Shown: piece after piece, positions 15,255 to 22,789 of the stretch
How positions within the stretch are numbered: position 1 is the first letter of the stretch
Layout: the number at the start of each line of letters is the position of its first letter
Source: JALOAP01 sp964632355
GTDB lineage: Bacteria > Chloroflexota > Dehalococcoidia > Tepidiformales > Tepidiformaceae
Length of the DNA: 35,967 bases
Direction of reading: 5' to 3'
Assembly: GCA_964632355.1 (NCBI GenBank)
Contig: CAZWBW010000018.1
Span: 1-35,967, forward strand
Program-made: the position numbers and the translations under genes
The notes under the pieces: generated by a model
The model's database searches: none
The model's input: the letters and a program-made list of their open reading frames with translations, nothing else
What the model was told of the DNA's origin: nothing

Positions 15255-15993
15255 GGAGCACCACCACGCGACCGCCGAACGTCTCGCGCAGGACTTCGGC
15301 GGTGAAAGTCTCCTTGGTCGGACCGAACGCCACCAGCCGCCGGTTGAGGCACGCGACGTGCGTGCACCGCCGCGACACCTCCTCGAGGTCGTGGGTCGCC
15401 ATCAGCACGACCGCACCGGACTCGGCAAACTCATCGATGGCCTGGTGCAAGATCTCGCGGTTTTGCGCGTCGATCCCGGTGAACGGTTCGTCGAGCAACA
15501 CCACCACCGGGTCCTGTGCGATCGCCCGGGCGAGGAAAATGCGCTGTTGCTGCCCGCCCGAGAACGCGCTGATGTGCCGGTGCCCCATCCCGTCGAGGCC
15601 CATCCGGCGGAGTGCCGCTTCCGCGCGTGCCCGGTCCTGCGCTCCCGGCCGGCGAAACCACCCCACCGACCGGTACCGCCCCATCAGCACCACGTCGAGC
15701 GCCGATACCGGGAAGTCCCACTTAACATCCTCCCGCTGTGGCACGAACGCGATGCGCTCCGACTGCTGACGCAAGGGTCGACCTTCGAAATCGATCCGCC
15801 CGGCGCGTAATGGCAGCACCCCGGCGATTGCCTTCAGGAGCGTGCTCTTGCCCGCCCCGTTCGGCCCGATGAGGCCGACCACGTCGCCGCGGTGGGCACG
15901 AAACGAGATGTTCGCGAGTTCGAACGACGAGCCATACCCGGCGCGGACGTTCTGGATGACCAGGCCACTGCGGTCCTCGCCGTTCGCTGCCAT
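15244..15993 (-). CDS. Zinc/manganese ABC transporter ATP-binding protein (ZnuC/MntA family)
   Basis: A 249-residue ATPase with Walker A GPNGAGKST at 43-51, signature FSGGQQQR near 143, Walker B VVLLDEPFTGID near 163 and switch histidine in MATHDLEEV. It drives metal import through the permease encoded next. It starts 2 bp after the stop of the binding-protein gene and overlaps the permease by 11 bp, so the three form one operon. Confidence 0.94.
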   Translation of the reverse strand: MAANGEDRSGLVIQNVRAGYGSSFELANISFRAHRGDVVGLIGPNGAGKSTLLKAIAGVLPLRAGRIDFEGRPLRQQSERIAFVPQREDVKWDFPVSALDVVLMGRYRSVGWFRRPGAQDRARAEAALRRMGLDGMGHRHISAFSGGQQQRIFLARAIAQDPVVVLLDEPFTGIDAQNREILHQAIDEFAESGAVVLMATHDLEEVSRRCTHVACLNRRLVAFGPTKETFTAEVLRETFGGRVVVLRDR

Positions 15994-15995
15994 GC

Positions 15996-16931
15996 CTACC
16001 TCAGCGCCTCGGCGAACTTGTGGGCGTTCGTCAGCAACATCCCATCGACCGTTTCGGCGCCCGACCCTTCGGGGCCGAGCGAATCCCCGTACAGATTGTC
16101 GACGATCCGCACCCCGGTATCGGCCGCGATGCGCCGGGCGACGCGCGGCTCAATCGCCTCTTCCGCGAAGATGGCCTTCACGCCCTCGCGCCGAATCGTT
16201 TCCTGCAGTTCCGCGATCTCGCGCGCCGAAGGTTCGGCGCTCGTGCTGAGCCCCGGGATCACGGTCCCGACCACTTCCAGGCCGTACCGCTCGGCGAAGT
16301 AGCCGAACGCATCGTGGTTCACCACGATCTTCCGGTTCTCGTGCGGAATCGAATCGATGATCTCCCGGATCTCCGCGTCGACCTCGTCGAGCCGCTCGGC
16401 GTAGGCCGTCCCGTTGGCTTCGTATGCTGCTGCATGCTCCGGGTCCGCCTCTTTGAAAGCGTCGACGATGTTCGCGACCATCACTTTCGCATTGTCGATG
16501 TCCTGCCAGACGTGCGGGTCGACATCGCCGTGGTCGTGGCCGTCATCCTCCGTGTGGTCGTGTGAATCCTCGCCCGGCACGCGCAGCCGGACACCTTCGG
16601 TGACGGTAACCACCTTGTCGGCATCGTCCGCGAGGGCGCTATCGAGGAAGCGATCGAGCCCCAGGCCGTTGCGCAGAATGACGTCCGCGTCCGCCAGTGC
16701 GCGCCGGTCCGACGACGTGATTTCGTACGAGTGAGGGTCCGCGCCCGCGCCGACGAGTGTCCGCAGTTCGATGTGCTCCCCGCCGACTTCAGCGGCTAAC
16801 GCCCCGACCGGCGCTACGGTGGCCACCACCCTCAGCCGGCCGTCGTCCGCGCCATCCCCGTTCCCACCGCACGCCGCGGTAGCGAAGGCGACCACGACGG
16901 CGAGAAGTATGGTGGCGAGTGCTCGGGGCAT
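15996..16931 (-). CDS. Zinc-binding lipoprotein of an ABC importer (ZnuA-like)
   Basis: A 311-residue substrate-binding protein of the cluster A-I (ZnuA/TroA) family. The ATG at 16931 has AAAGGAG 6 nt upstream. An N-terminal signal sequence ends at Cys21 (ATAAC), a weak but usable lipobox, so it is probably a lipoprotein. Metal ligands expected for the family are visible: His67 (DPHSYE), His140 (DPHVW), His206 (NHDAFGYF) and Asp283. Residues 124-140 form a His/Asp-rich loop (HDHTEDDGHDHGD), which favours zinc over manganese. A striking nested dyad lies directly before the ribosome binding site, so metal-dependent repression is likely. Confidence 0.93.
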   Translation of the reverse strand: MPRALATILLAVVVAFATAACGGNGDGADDGRLRVVATVAPVGALAAEVGGEHIELRTLVGAGADPHSYEITSSDRRALADADVILRNGLGLDRFLDSALADDADKVVTVTEGVRLRVPGEDSHDHTEDDGHDHGDVDPHVWQDIDNAKVMVANIVDAFKEADPEHAAAYEANGTAYAERLDEVDAEIREIIDSIPHENRKIVVNHDAFGYFAERYGLEVVGTVIPGLSTSAEPSAREIAELQETIRREGVKAIFAEEAIEPRVARRIAADTGVRIVDNLYGDSLGPEGSGAETVDGMLLTNAHKFAEALR

Positions 16932-16942
16932 CGACGCTCCTT

Positions 16943-16977
16943 TGAGACTAAGTATCGAGTAATGATACACAGTCTCA
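16943..16977 (-). promoter_or_regulatory. Nested dyad, probable metal-repressor operator of the znu-like operon
   Basis: TGAGACT (16943-16949) pairs with AGTCTCA (16971-16977), and inside it GTATC (16952-16956) pairs with GATAC (16964-16968) around the 7-bp centre GAGTAAT. Of the 35 bp, only the centre and two 2-bp spacers break symmetry. It is AT-rich in a GC-rich region and ends 2 bp before the ribosome binding site. The position fits a Zur-, Fur- or DtxR-type operator covering the promoter or start of the transcript. The regulator is not in the window. Confidence 0.65.
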
Positions 16978-17085
16978 TCTAGGTGGCAACCTAGCGCGGT
17001 GAAATCCCGCTGAAATCCCCCGATGGTACAGTACGGCATCCTGCCCGCGCGGCCACCGCAGCCGGGCCCAGGGGAGGCGCCCGCC

Positions 17086-17334
17086 ATGGCGATCAAGGCC
17101 TTCGTGCTTATCGTTGTCGACCCCGCACGCACCCTCGACGTCTTCCGCGAACTGCGCAAAATCGAGGGCATCAACGAGGTCTACCAGGTAATGGGGCCCT
17201 ACGACATCGTCGCGGTCGTGGAGGTGCCGTCGCTCACCGATGTCCCGCGCGTGATCAGCCACAGCATCCGCGGCATCGAGGGCATCGAAAGCACCACGAC
17301 CTGCGTCACCTTTCCGGAATCGAATAGCGGCTAA
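17086..17334 (+). CDS. Stand-alone Lrp/AsnC ligand-binding (RAM) domain protein
   Basis: An 82-residue protein starting at the ATG at 17086, after GGGGAGG. The sequence MAIKAFVLIVVDPARTLDVF plus INEVYQVMGPYDIVAVVEVP is the ferredoxin-like RAM domain of Lrp/AsnC regulators, here without any DNA-binding helix-turn-helix. Such single-domain proteins form oligomers that bind amino acids and may modulate full-length regulators. It is divergent from the zinc importer, sharing a ~150-bp upstream region. A functional link is not shown. Confidence 0.88.
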   Translation: MAIKAFVLIVVDPARTLDVFRELRKIEGINEVYQVMGPYDIVAVVEVPSLTDVPRVISHSIRGIEGIESTTTCVTFPESNSG

Positions 17335-17337
17335 GGG

Positions 17338-18206
17338 TTAGCGCGCGACCAGGCTCGAAGTCGCCAGTTGGTCCGCTGCCAGCCCCGGCACGAACGTGCG
17401 GAACGGCAAATCCTGCGGCGGTTCGACGCTCCCCCCGCCGCTCGCGGGCGGCCGGGCGTCAATCTTCGCCAGGTACTGCGCCGCGACCCAGCCTTCCCGC
17501 CCGTCCTCGGTCCGTACCTTCAGCCAGAGGAGACCGCTCCCAGCAGTGGGAGAGGAGAGGACACTGAGCCGGGTGCCGTCGCGGAAGCAGATGGGCCGAC
17601 CGTCGGCCGTTCGCACATTCTCGGCACCCAGGCTTGGCGCTGTTCGGAAGTTCAGGCAGTCGCCGTCCGTAACCACCACCGCAGTGTCGCCCGGTGCCCA
17701 GTCCGTCGGGTCTGTTGGTTCGGCAGGGACCGGAGTTGGTGCCGGGCGCGGGTTGGGCGCGCCGTCGTCCGGATACCGGAAGAAGTGNNNNNNNNNNNNN
17801 NNNNNNNNNNNNNNNNNNNNNNNNNNNNNNNNNNNNNNNNNNNNNNNNNNNNNNNNNNNNNNNNNNNNNNNNNNNNNNNNNNNNNNNGGCCATGGTCGTC
17901 ATCGTCGATGATCTGGATGATGTCACCCGCCCGTGCCTCTTCCGGCCGAATCTCCACCGCCCCGTGGTCCAGGAAGCCGTAGATGTAGTCGAAACCAATG
18001 TCGTAGCCGGCTTCCTTCACGACCTTCTGAACGAAGATCCAGCACTGCCCCTGCTTCGTCCCCAGGTACTTCAGAGCGGTGTCCGCGATGATGTTCCCCG
18101 TCGGCGTCTGTGCCCGCGCTGGCGCCAGCGAACCGATCGCTGAAAGCGCCGCAAGAACCACAAGTGCAACCGTGGTGAGCGCGAGCCGCGTACGGGGAAA
18201 CGGCAT
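17338..18206 (-). CDS. Secreted CHAP/NlpC-like and SH3b-domain protein, split by an assembly gap
   Basis: The ATG at 18206 follows AGGAGGAG. A signal peptide ends near residue 32 (PARA). Residues ~37-105 contain QGQCWIFVQKVVKEAG with Cys55 as a likely catalytic cysteine and ARAGDIIQI, which is a CHAP or NlpC/P60-like peptidase start. The catalytic histidine would lie in the gap. After the 100 N the text resumes with HFFRYPDDG, a Pro-rich linker, and a bacterial SH3 domain (CLNFRTAPSLGAENVRTADG, later REGWVAAQYL). The two halves are in different frames as drawn, which is explained if the real gap length differs from 100. Probable role: binding or cutting of cell-wall or surface material outside the cell. 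Confidence 0.7.
17788..17887. other. Assembly gap, 100 N
   Basis: A run of exactly 100 N inside the CHAP/SH3b-like gene; the round number suggests a placeholder of unknown true length. Confidence 0.95.
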
Positions 18207-18365
18207 CAGCTCCTCCTGCCGTGCAAAGACTTTCGAACCGTAACTGAGCTACTTGCTTGCGGCAACCACGCGACAAGGCCTTTTACCGAATCTCAGGCCG
18301 TTGCTTTCGCGAATCGGGGAATTCCCGTGCCTCTGACCCGAACGCACAAACCGTCATCACTCCGA

Positions 18366-18371
18366 TATACT
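18366..18371 (+). promoter_or_regulatory. Probable -10 element of the serine hydrolase gene
   Basis: TATACT matches the -10 consensus in five of six positions and lies 28 bp before the ATG at 18400. No clear -35 is present (CGCACA at 17 bp). Confidence 0.45.
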
Positions 18372-18399
18372 CCGGGCACTTTTCAGCGGGAGCAGGGTC

Positions 18400-19548
18400 A
18401 TGAGCATCCAGTCGAGTCTGAACGCGAAGGTCCGCGACCTCGTCGAGCGCCAGATCGCCGAAGGTCAGCAGACCGGGGTCCAGGTTTGCGCCTACCGCTA
18501 CGGCGAACCCATCGTCGATGTCTGGGCTGGCACGATGGGCCCGAACGACGACCGGCCAGTGCAGCCCGATAGCCTCTTCCTTAGCTTCTCGACCACGAAA
18601 GGCGTCGCAGCGCTCGCGCTGCACATGCTCGCCGACCGCGGTCAGCTCGACTACGACGCTGTGGTGACGAAGTACTGGCCCGAGTTCGGCCAGAACGGCA
18701 AGGAGCGCGTCACCGTCGCGCAGGCGATGAGCCACCAGGCCGGTCTTCACGCCGTTCGCCAGCCCCACAGCATCGCCACCGTCGAGGACTGGGATGGCTA
18801 CGTACAGTGGCTCGCCGAGCAGCCCCCGGCATGGGAGCCCGGCACTGCCACCGGGTATCACGCACTCACCTACGCGTGGATTGTCGGCGCCATCGTCCAG
18901 GGCGCTTCGGGCCGTCACATCAAGGAGTTCATCCAGACCGAGATCGCCGAACCCCTCGGCATCGCCGGCGAGATGTACGTCGGGATTCCCGATGGCGTCG
19001 AAGAGCGGCTCACGACGCTGAAGTCAGCACCACCGCCACCCCCCGACTCGCCGGTCGCGCAAATCCCGCCCGACCACGACTTCTTCAAGGCGATGCCGAT
19101 GCAGTCGGACTTCACGTTCAACGACATGCGGCTGCGCAAGGCCTGTGTCCCTTCGGCGAACGGCCACTTCACCGCTCGCGCGCTCGCCCGCATGTACGGC
19201 GCGCTCGCCAATGGCGGCGAAGTCGATGGCGTCCGCATCGTCGAAAAGGACGCGATTCCACGCATGCAGCGCCTCATGACCGAGGACGTCGACCGCGTCC
19301 TCATGATGGCCATCCCCAAGGGCATCGGGTTCTTCCTCGGTGGCTACCGCGGCGAGTTCCGCAGCCCCTTCGGGCCGCGCATGAGCGCCTTCGGCCACAG
19401 TGGCGCCGGCGGCTCTGTCGCCTTCGCCGACCCCGAAGTCGGGCTCTCCATTGCGGTCACCCTAAACCAAATGCAGAGTACCCTTCAGGGTGAAGGTCCC
19501 ACTTTCGAGATCTGTCACCTTATCCGTGAGGAGCTGGGCGTCGCCTGA
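18400..19548 (+). CDS. Serine hydrolase of the class C beta-lactamase family (esterase-like)
   Basis: A 382-residue protein with the SxxK nucleophile motif STTK at 64-67 in LFLSFSTTKGVAALALHML. It also has a candidate Tyr153 in GTATGYHALTYAW and a HSGAGGS motif near the end (third motif, HxG form). These are marks of the beta-lactamase/EstB/LACTB-like family. No signal peptide is seen, so a cytoplasmic esterase or peptidase is more likely than a true antibiotic-degrading enzyme. Its stop overlaps the start of the HAD gene (TGATG), so the two are coupled. The substrate is unknown; a lipid or fatty-acid ester would suit the acyl-CoA dehydrogenase downstream. Confidence 0.88.
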   Translation: MSIQSSLNAKVRDLVERQIAEGQQTGVQVCAYRYGEPIVDVWAGTMGPNDDRPVQPDSLFLSFSTTKGVAALALHMLADRGQLDYDAVVTKYWPEFGQNGKERVTVAQAMSHQAGLHAVRQPHSIATVEDWDGYVQWLAEQPPAWEPGTATGYHALTYAWIVGAIVQGASGRHIKEFIQTEIAEPLGIAGEMYVGIPDGVEERLTTLKSAPPPPPDSPVAQIPPDHDFFKAMPMQSDFTFNDMRLRKACVPSANGHFTARALARMYGALANGGEVDGVRIVEKDAIPRMQRLMTEDVDRVLMMAIPKGIGFFLGGYRGEFRSPFGPRMSAFGHSGAGGSVAFADPEVGLSIAVTLNQMQSTLQGEGPTFEICHLIREELGVA

Positions 19549-20183
19549 TGACCAACGTTCGTGCTGTGCTGTTCGATATCGGCGGAGTACTCACCGTTTC
19601 GCCGGTCACCCGGATCATGAACTACTGCGCCGAGCGCGGTATCAGCGACGAGGTTCGCACCGCAATCTTCGCCGACCACGATGGCCCGTGGTCCCGCTTC
19701 GAACGAAGCGAACTCACCCCTGATGAGTTCATCGCTGAGTTCGACCGCCGCGTTACCGCAGCGGGCGTCGAAGCTTGCGGTCCGCACTTCATGCAGTGGT
19801 TCTTCCAGGGCTTCGAACCACGGCCCGAGATGATTGCCGTCGTCGAACACCTGCGCGGGCGCTACAAGCTCGGGGCGATCACCAACAACGTCGCCCGCGA
19901 CGAGCCCGCGCAGAAGCGCACCTCCGGCCTCGACGTGCACAGCCTCTTCGATGTCGTCGTCGAATCGGCCATCGTCGGCGTCCGCAAGCCCCAGCCGCGA
20001 ATCTACGAAATCGCGTGCGAACAGCTCGATGTGCGCCCCGAGGAATCCGTCTTCCTCGACGACCTCGGGGCGAACCTCAAGGGCGCGAGGGCGCTGGGAA
20101 TGACCACGATCAAGGTCGACCACACCCTCAGCGCGCTCTACGAGCTGGAACGCGTGCTCGGCATCGACCTGCCAAAGCCCTAA
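19548..20183 (+). CDS. HAD-superfamily phosphatase, subfamily IA
   Basis: A 211-residue hydrolase. Motif I is FDIGGVLTVSP with nucleophile Asp10. The second acid is Gly12, as in the YihX/epoxide-hydrolase-N/ACAD10-like branch. Motif II lies in LGAITNN, motif III lysine in VRKPQPRIYEIA, and motif IV is VFLDDLGANLKGA. It resembles the HAD module of ACAD10-type proteins. It is translated with the upstream serine hydrolase (1-bp overlap), and an acyl-CoA dehydrogenase gene follows 90 bp later. The substrate is not known. Confidence 0.88.
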   Translation: MTNVRAVLFDIGGVLTVSPVTRIMNYCAERGISDEVRTAIFADHDGPWSRFERSELTPDEFIAEFDRRVTAAGVEACGPHFMQWFFQGFEPRPEMIAVVEHLRGRYKLGAITNNVARDEPAQKRTSGLDVHSLFDVVVESAIVGVRKPQPRIYEIACEQLDVRPEESVFLDDLGANLKGARALGMTTIKVDHTLSALYELERVLGIDLPKP

Positions 20184-20251
20184 GGGCAGGAAATTCCTCC
20201 GTGCGGCCTGGTCCGGTAGCTCCTCGTTTGTGGTAGTCTTTCGCACCAAGC

Positions 20252-20257
20252 TAAATA
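20252..20257 (+). promoter_or_regulatory. Possible -10 element upstream of the acyl-CoA dehydrogenase
   Basis: TAAATA lies 18 bp after TTGTGG (20228-20233) and 16 bp before the GTG start. A modest match. Confidence 0.3.
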
Positions 20258-20272
20258 CCGGGGAGCAGCCGA

Positions 20273-21520
20273 GTGGAACAGTGGGAACTGGACCTCATCA
20301 ACAACGTTCGTGAGCTTTCGCGGACGAAGTTTGCGGAACGTGCCGCGGAAGTGGACCGGGAAGGCAGCTTTCCGCGCGAGAACGTTGAGGAGCTCCAGGC
20401 GCTTCGCGTGCCGTCGATGGCGCTGGGTAAAGAGTTCGGCGGACTGGGCATCTCGCCCGAGGCCCAGATGCGCATCATGGAAGAAGTCGCCTACGGCGAT
20501 GGTTCCACCGCCGTGGCGCTGAACATGCACGTCCTTATCGCCGACTTCATCAGCAACTTCCCGCCGTTCCCGCGGCGAAACGCAGTCCTCGAAGACATCG
20601 GCAAGAACGGCGCCCTCATCTGCGGGCCCGGGTCCGTCCCCACCGGCGAGTTGGACAATCGCCGCGCCGGCTACCAGATGCAGGAGGACGGGGACGTCAT
20701 CGTCATCAACGGCAAGGCTGGCTTTGCCTCCATGTCCGAAGGCGCGAAATACACCTTTATGGCCGGTCTCATCGATCGCGGCGAAGGCCAGGAGCCGGAC
20801 ATCTGCATCGCGCTCCCCAACATGGACACACCGGGCATTCGCCTCCTGTACAACTGGGACGGCATGGGTCTGCGTGGCACCGCCAGCCACGACATCGTGG
20901 CCGAAAACGTTCGCATCCCGAAGGACGAGACGCTCATCATCCCGGTGCCGGTGCTCCGCGTTGTGCTCGAAGCCCAGGGCCAGGTGACGAGCCCCGCGAC
21001 GCAGAACCGCGTCAAGGGCGGACTCGGCATCCTCGCCATCTGGCTCGGTCTCGCTCAGGCCGCGTTCGACTTCACCATCGACTACGTGAAGCAGCGCCAC
21101 GGCTACCTCGCCACGCCGTCTGTTACGGGTGGCCCGCCGCCCGGCCTCCGCTCCGAGCAGGCGTGGGCACAGTTCGGCATCGGCGATATGGAGCACTGGC
21201 TCGAAACCGGCCGGATCGTCCTGTACGACATGGTCCGCCGCCTCGATGACCAGTTCGCGAACCCGCAGGAGTTCATCCGCAACGTCGTTCGAACGGTGTA
21301 CCACCNNNNNNNNNNAATTGAACTGAGCGAAGAGATTGCACAGGGTTCGATGCGCGTCTGTGGAGCTCACGCCTACGTCCGGAGCCGGCCGCTCGAGCGC
21401 ATTGTCCGCGACATGATCGGCGGCAACGTGATGGCCTGGAAGACGGACGAACTCCGCCAGGCGCTTGGGCGAAGCGCTCTCGGCATGCCGATCACGTTCG
21501 TCGGGCCCGCCGGCACCTGA
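20273..21520 (+). CDS. Acyl-CoA dehydrogenase family flavoprotein
   Basis: About 415 residues, starting at GTG with GGGGAG upstream. N-terminal helical domain, middle beta domain with GMGLRGTASHDIVAENVRIP, and a C-terminal four-helix domain with RVCGAHAYVRSRPLERIVRD, where the family has its CGG/G-Y and RD motifs. This is the fold of FAD-dependent acyl-CoA dehydrogenases, which introduce a double bond into acyl-CoA esters. A 10-N gap falls in the C-terminal domain, with the frame intact across it. Acyl chain preference cannot be read. Nearby hydrolase and HAD genes suggest a small acid- or ester-degradation set. Confidence 0.88.
   Translation: MEQWELDLINNVRELSRTKFAERAAEVDREGSFPRENVEELQALRVPSMALGKEFGGLGISPEAQMRIMEEVAYGDGSTAVALNMHVLIADFISNFPPFPRRNAVLEDIGKNGALICGPGSVPTGELDNRRAGYQMQEDGDVIVINGKAGFASMSEGAKYTFMAGLIDRGEGQEPDICIALPNMDTPGIRLLYNWDGMGLRGTASHDIVAENVRIPKDETLIIPVPVLRVVLEAQGQVTSPATQNRVKGGLGILAIWLGLAQAAFDFTIDYVKQRHGYLATPSVTGGPPPGLRSEQAWAQFGIGDMEHWLETGRIVLYDMVRRLDDQFANPQEFIRNVVRTVYHXXXXIELSEEIAQGSMRVCGAHAYVRSRPLERIVRDMIGGNVMAWKTDELRQALGRSALGMPITFVGPAGT
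21306..21315. other. Assembly gap, 10 N
   Basis: Ten N inside the acyl-CoA dehydrogenase gene; both flanks stay in the same frame at this length. Confidence 0.95.
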
Positions 21521-21582
21521 GCACATTCGCCCGTCCGATCGCGCGCCGATAGGATCCTCCCGACACCAACCGGGAGCCTCGA

Positions 21583-22131
21583 ATGCCTGTCTTCGCTGTC
21601 GGCGACAAGGTGCCGCGTATTCATCCGACCGCGTTCATCGCGCCCACCGCAACCATCGTTGGCGACGTAACGATCCACGAAGGGGCGTCGGTGTGGTACG
21701 GCGCTGTCGTCCGCGGCGACACTTCCTACGTCGTGATCGAAGCTGGCGCGAACGTGCAGGACGGTGCGGTGGTGCATGGCCGGGCAGGCCTCCCGGCGCT
21801 CATCGGTCGCGAAGTCTCCATCGCGCACAACGCCATCGTGCACGGCGCGACCATCGGCGCCCGCGCGCTCATCGGGAATGGCGCGCAGGTGCTCGACGGT
21901 GCGAAAGTTGGCGAAGGCACGCTCGTGGCTGCCGGTTCCGTCGTGCTCCCCGAGACCGAGATCCCCGCGGGAGTGCTCGCCGCCGGGACGCCCGCCGAGG
22001 TGAAACGCCCGATCGCCGGGACCCCATCGGAGGAATGGGTCACCGGGAACCCGGGCCGCTACGCGAAACTCGCCCGCGAGCACAGCGAGGGACTCCGCGA
22101 AGTTAGCCGTAAAGACTGCGCATATCCCTGA
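21583..22131 (+). CDS. Gamma-carbonic anhydrase family protein (left-handed beta-helix)
   Basis: A 182-residue hexapeptide-repeat protein. Repeats such as TATIVGDVTIHEGASVWYGA run through residues ~20-145. The three zinc histidines of the Cam/CamH/YrdA class are in place: His65 (VVHG), His82 (IAHN) and His87 (IVHG), with the H-x4-H spacing. Members bind zinc or iron as trimers. Some hydrate CO2 and others have unknown roles or are linked to CoA metabolism (PaaY). It is on the same strand as the acyl-CoA dehydrogenase, 62 bp apart. Confidence 0.92.
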   Translation: MPVFAVGDKVPRIHPTAFIAPTATIVGDVTIHEGASVWYGAVVRGDTSYVVIEAGANVQDGAVVHGRAGLPALIGREVSIAHNAIVHGATIGARALIGNGAQVLDGAKVGEGTLVAAGSVVLPETEIPAGVLAAGTPAEVKRPIAGTPSEEWVTGNPGRYAKLAREHSEGLREVSRKDCAYP

Positions 22132-22171
22132 TGACTCCGCCGCGAGCACTGCTACAGTACCGGAAAGCGGC

Positions 22172-22780
22172 ATGAACTTTCGGATTGTCACCAGCCTGCT
22201 GCCGGTCATGGTGTTCTTCGGCCTCACCCGGGTTGCGGCCCCGGCGGTCGCAATCGGCGGGGGGTTCGTCGCGACCGCGGCCGTGACTTACTACAACCGC
22301 CGCGATCGTCTTATTGGCTTCCTGACCATCTACGGGTTCGTGATCGTTGCCGTGTGTGCCGCGATCGGAATCGTTGGCGGCAGCGAGAAGGCCTACCTCG
22401 CCTCCGGCCCCGTGTCGGACTTCCTGTTGGTACCGCTCTACCTCGGGAGCGTGCTCATCCGCCGGCCGCTCATCGGCGGGGTCTCCCGCGAGCTCGTCCC
22501 GGCCGTCACCGAACGCATCCCGCGTGACGCGGGCGTGTTCATGTGGCTGTCGGTCCTCTGGGCCTTCTATAACCTCGGGCAGGGTTTCCTGCGCTGGTGG
22601 CTGCTCGAACAGTATTCCGTCGGCGAGTACCTCGTTATCTCACGCCTCGTGACCTGGCCGATTACTGCCGCCGTCCTGCTAATCACGTCGCTCGCCATCT
22701 ACCGCGAAGCACGCCGCTATGGGTTCGACCTGCGGGCGTGGCTCCTGCAGTTCCGCGAACCCGTACCCGCTTCGGACTAA
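22172..22780 (+). CDS. Polytopic membrane protein, DUF3159/VC0807-like
   Basis: A 202-residue protein with about five to six membrane helices. The start MNFRIVTSLLPVMVFFGLTR and the loop LYLGSVLIRRPLIGG are typical of the VC0807/DUF3159-type family of small integral membrane proteins. No function is established for this group. It is the last plus-strand gene of this block, convergent with the pseudouridine synthase gene, with only 9 bp between the two ends. Confidence 0.6.
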   Translation: MNFRIVTSLLPVMVFFGLTRVAAPAVAIGGGFVATAAVTYYNRRDRLIGFLTIYGFVIVAVCAAIGIVGGSEKAYLASGPVSDFLLVPLYLGSVLIRRPLIGGVSRELVPAVTERIPRDAGVFMWLSVLWAFYNLGQGFLRWWLLEQYSVGEYLVISRLVTWPITAAVLLITSLAIYREARRYGFDLRAWLLQFREPVPASD

Positions 22781-22789
22781 CGTCCGCGC

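Noticed and set aside
18400..19548. Class C beta-lactamase as an antibiotic-resistance gene
   Set aside because: No signal peptide, no YxN motif in standard form and no AmpC-like KTG box; more like an esterase of the same fold.
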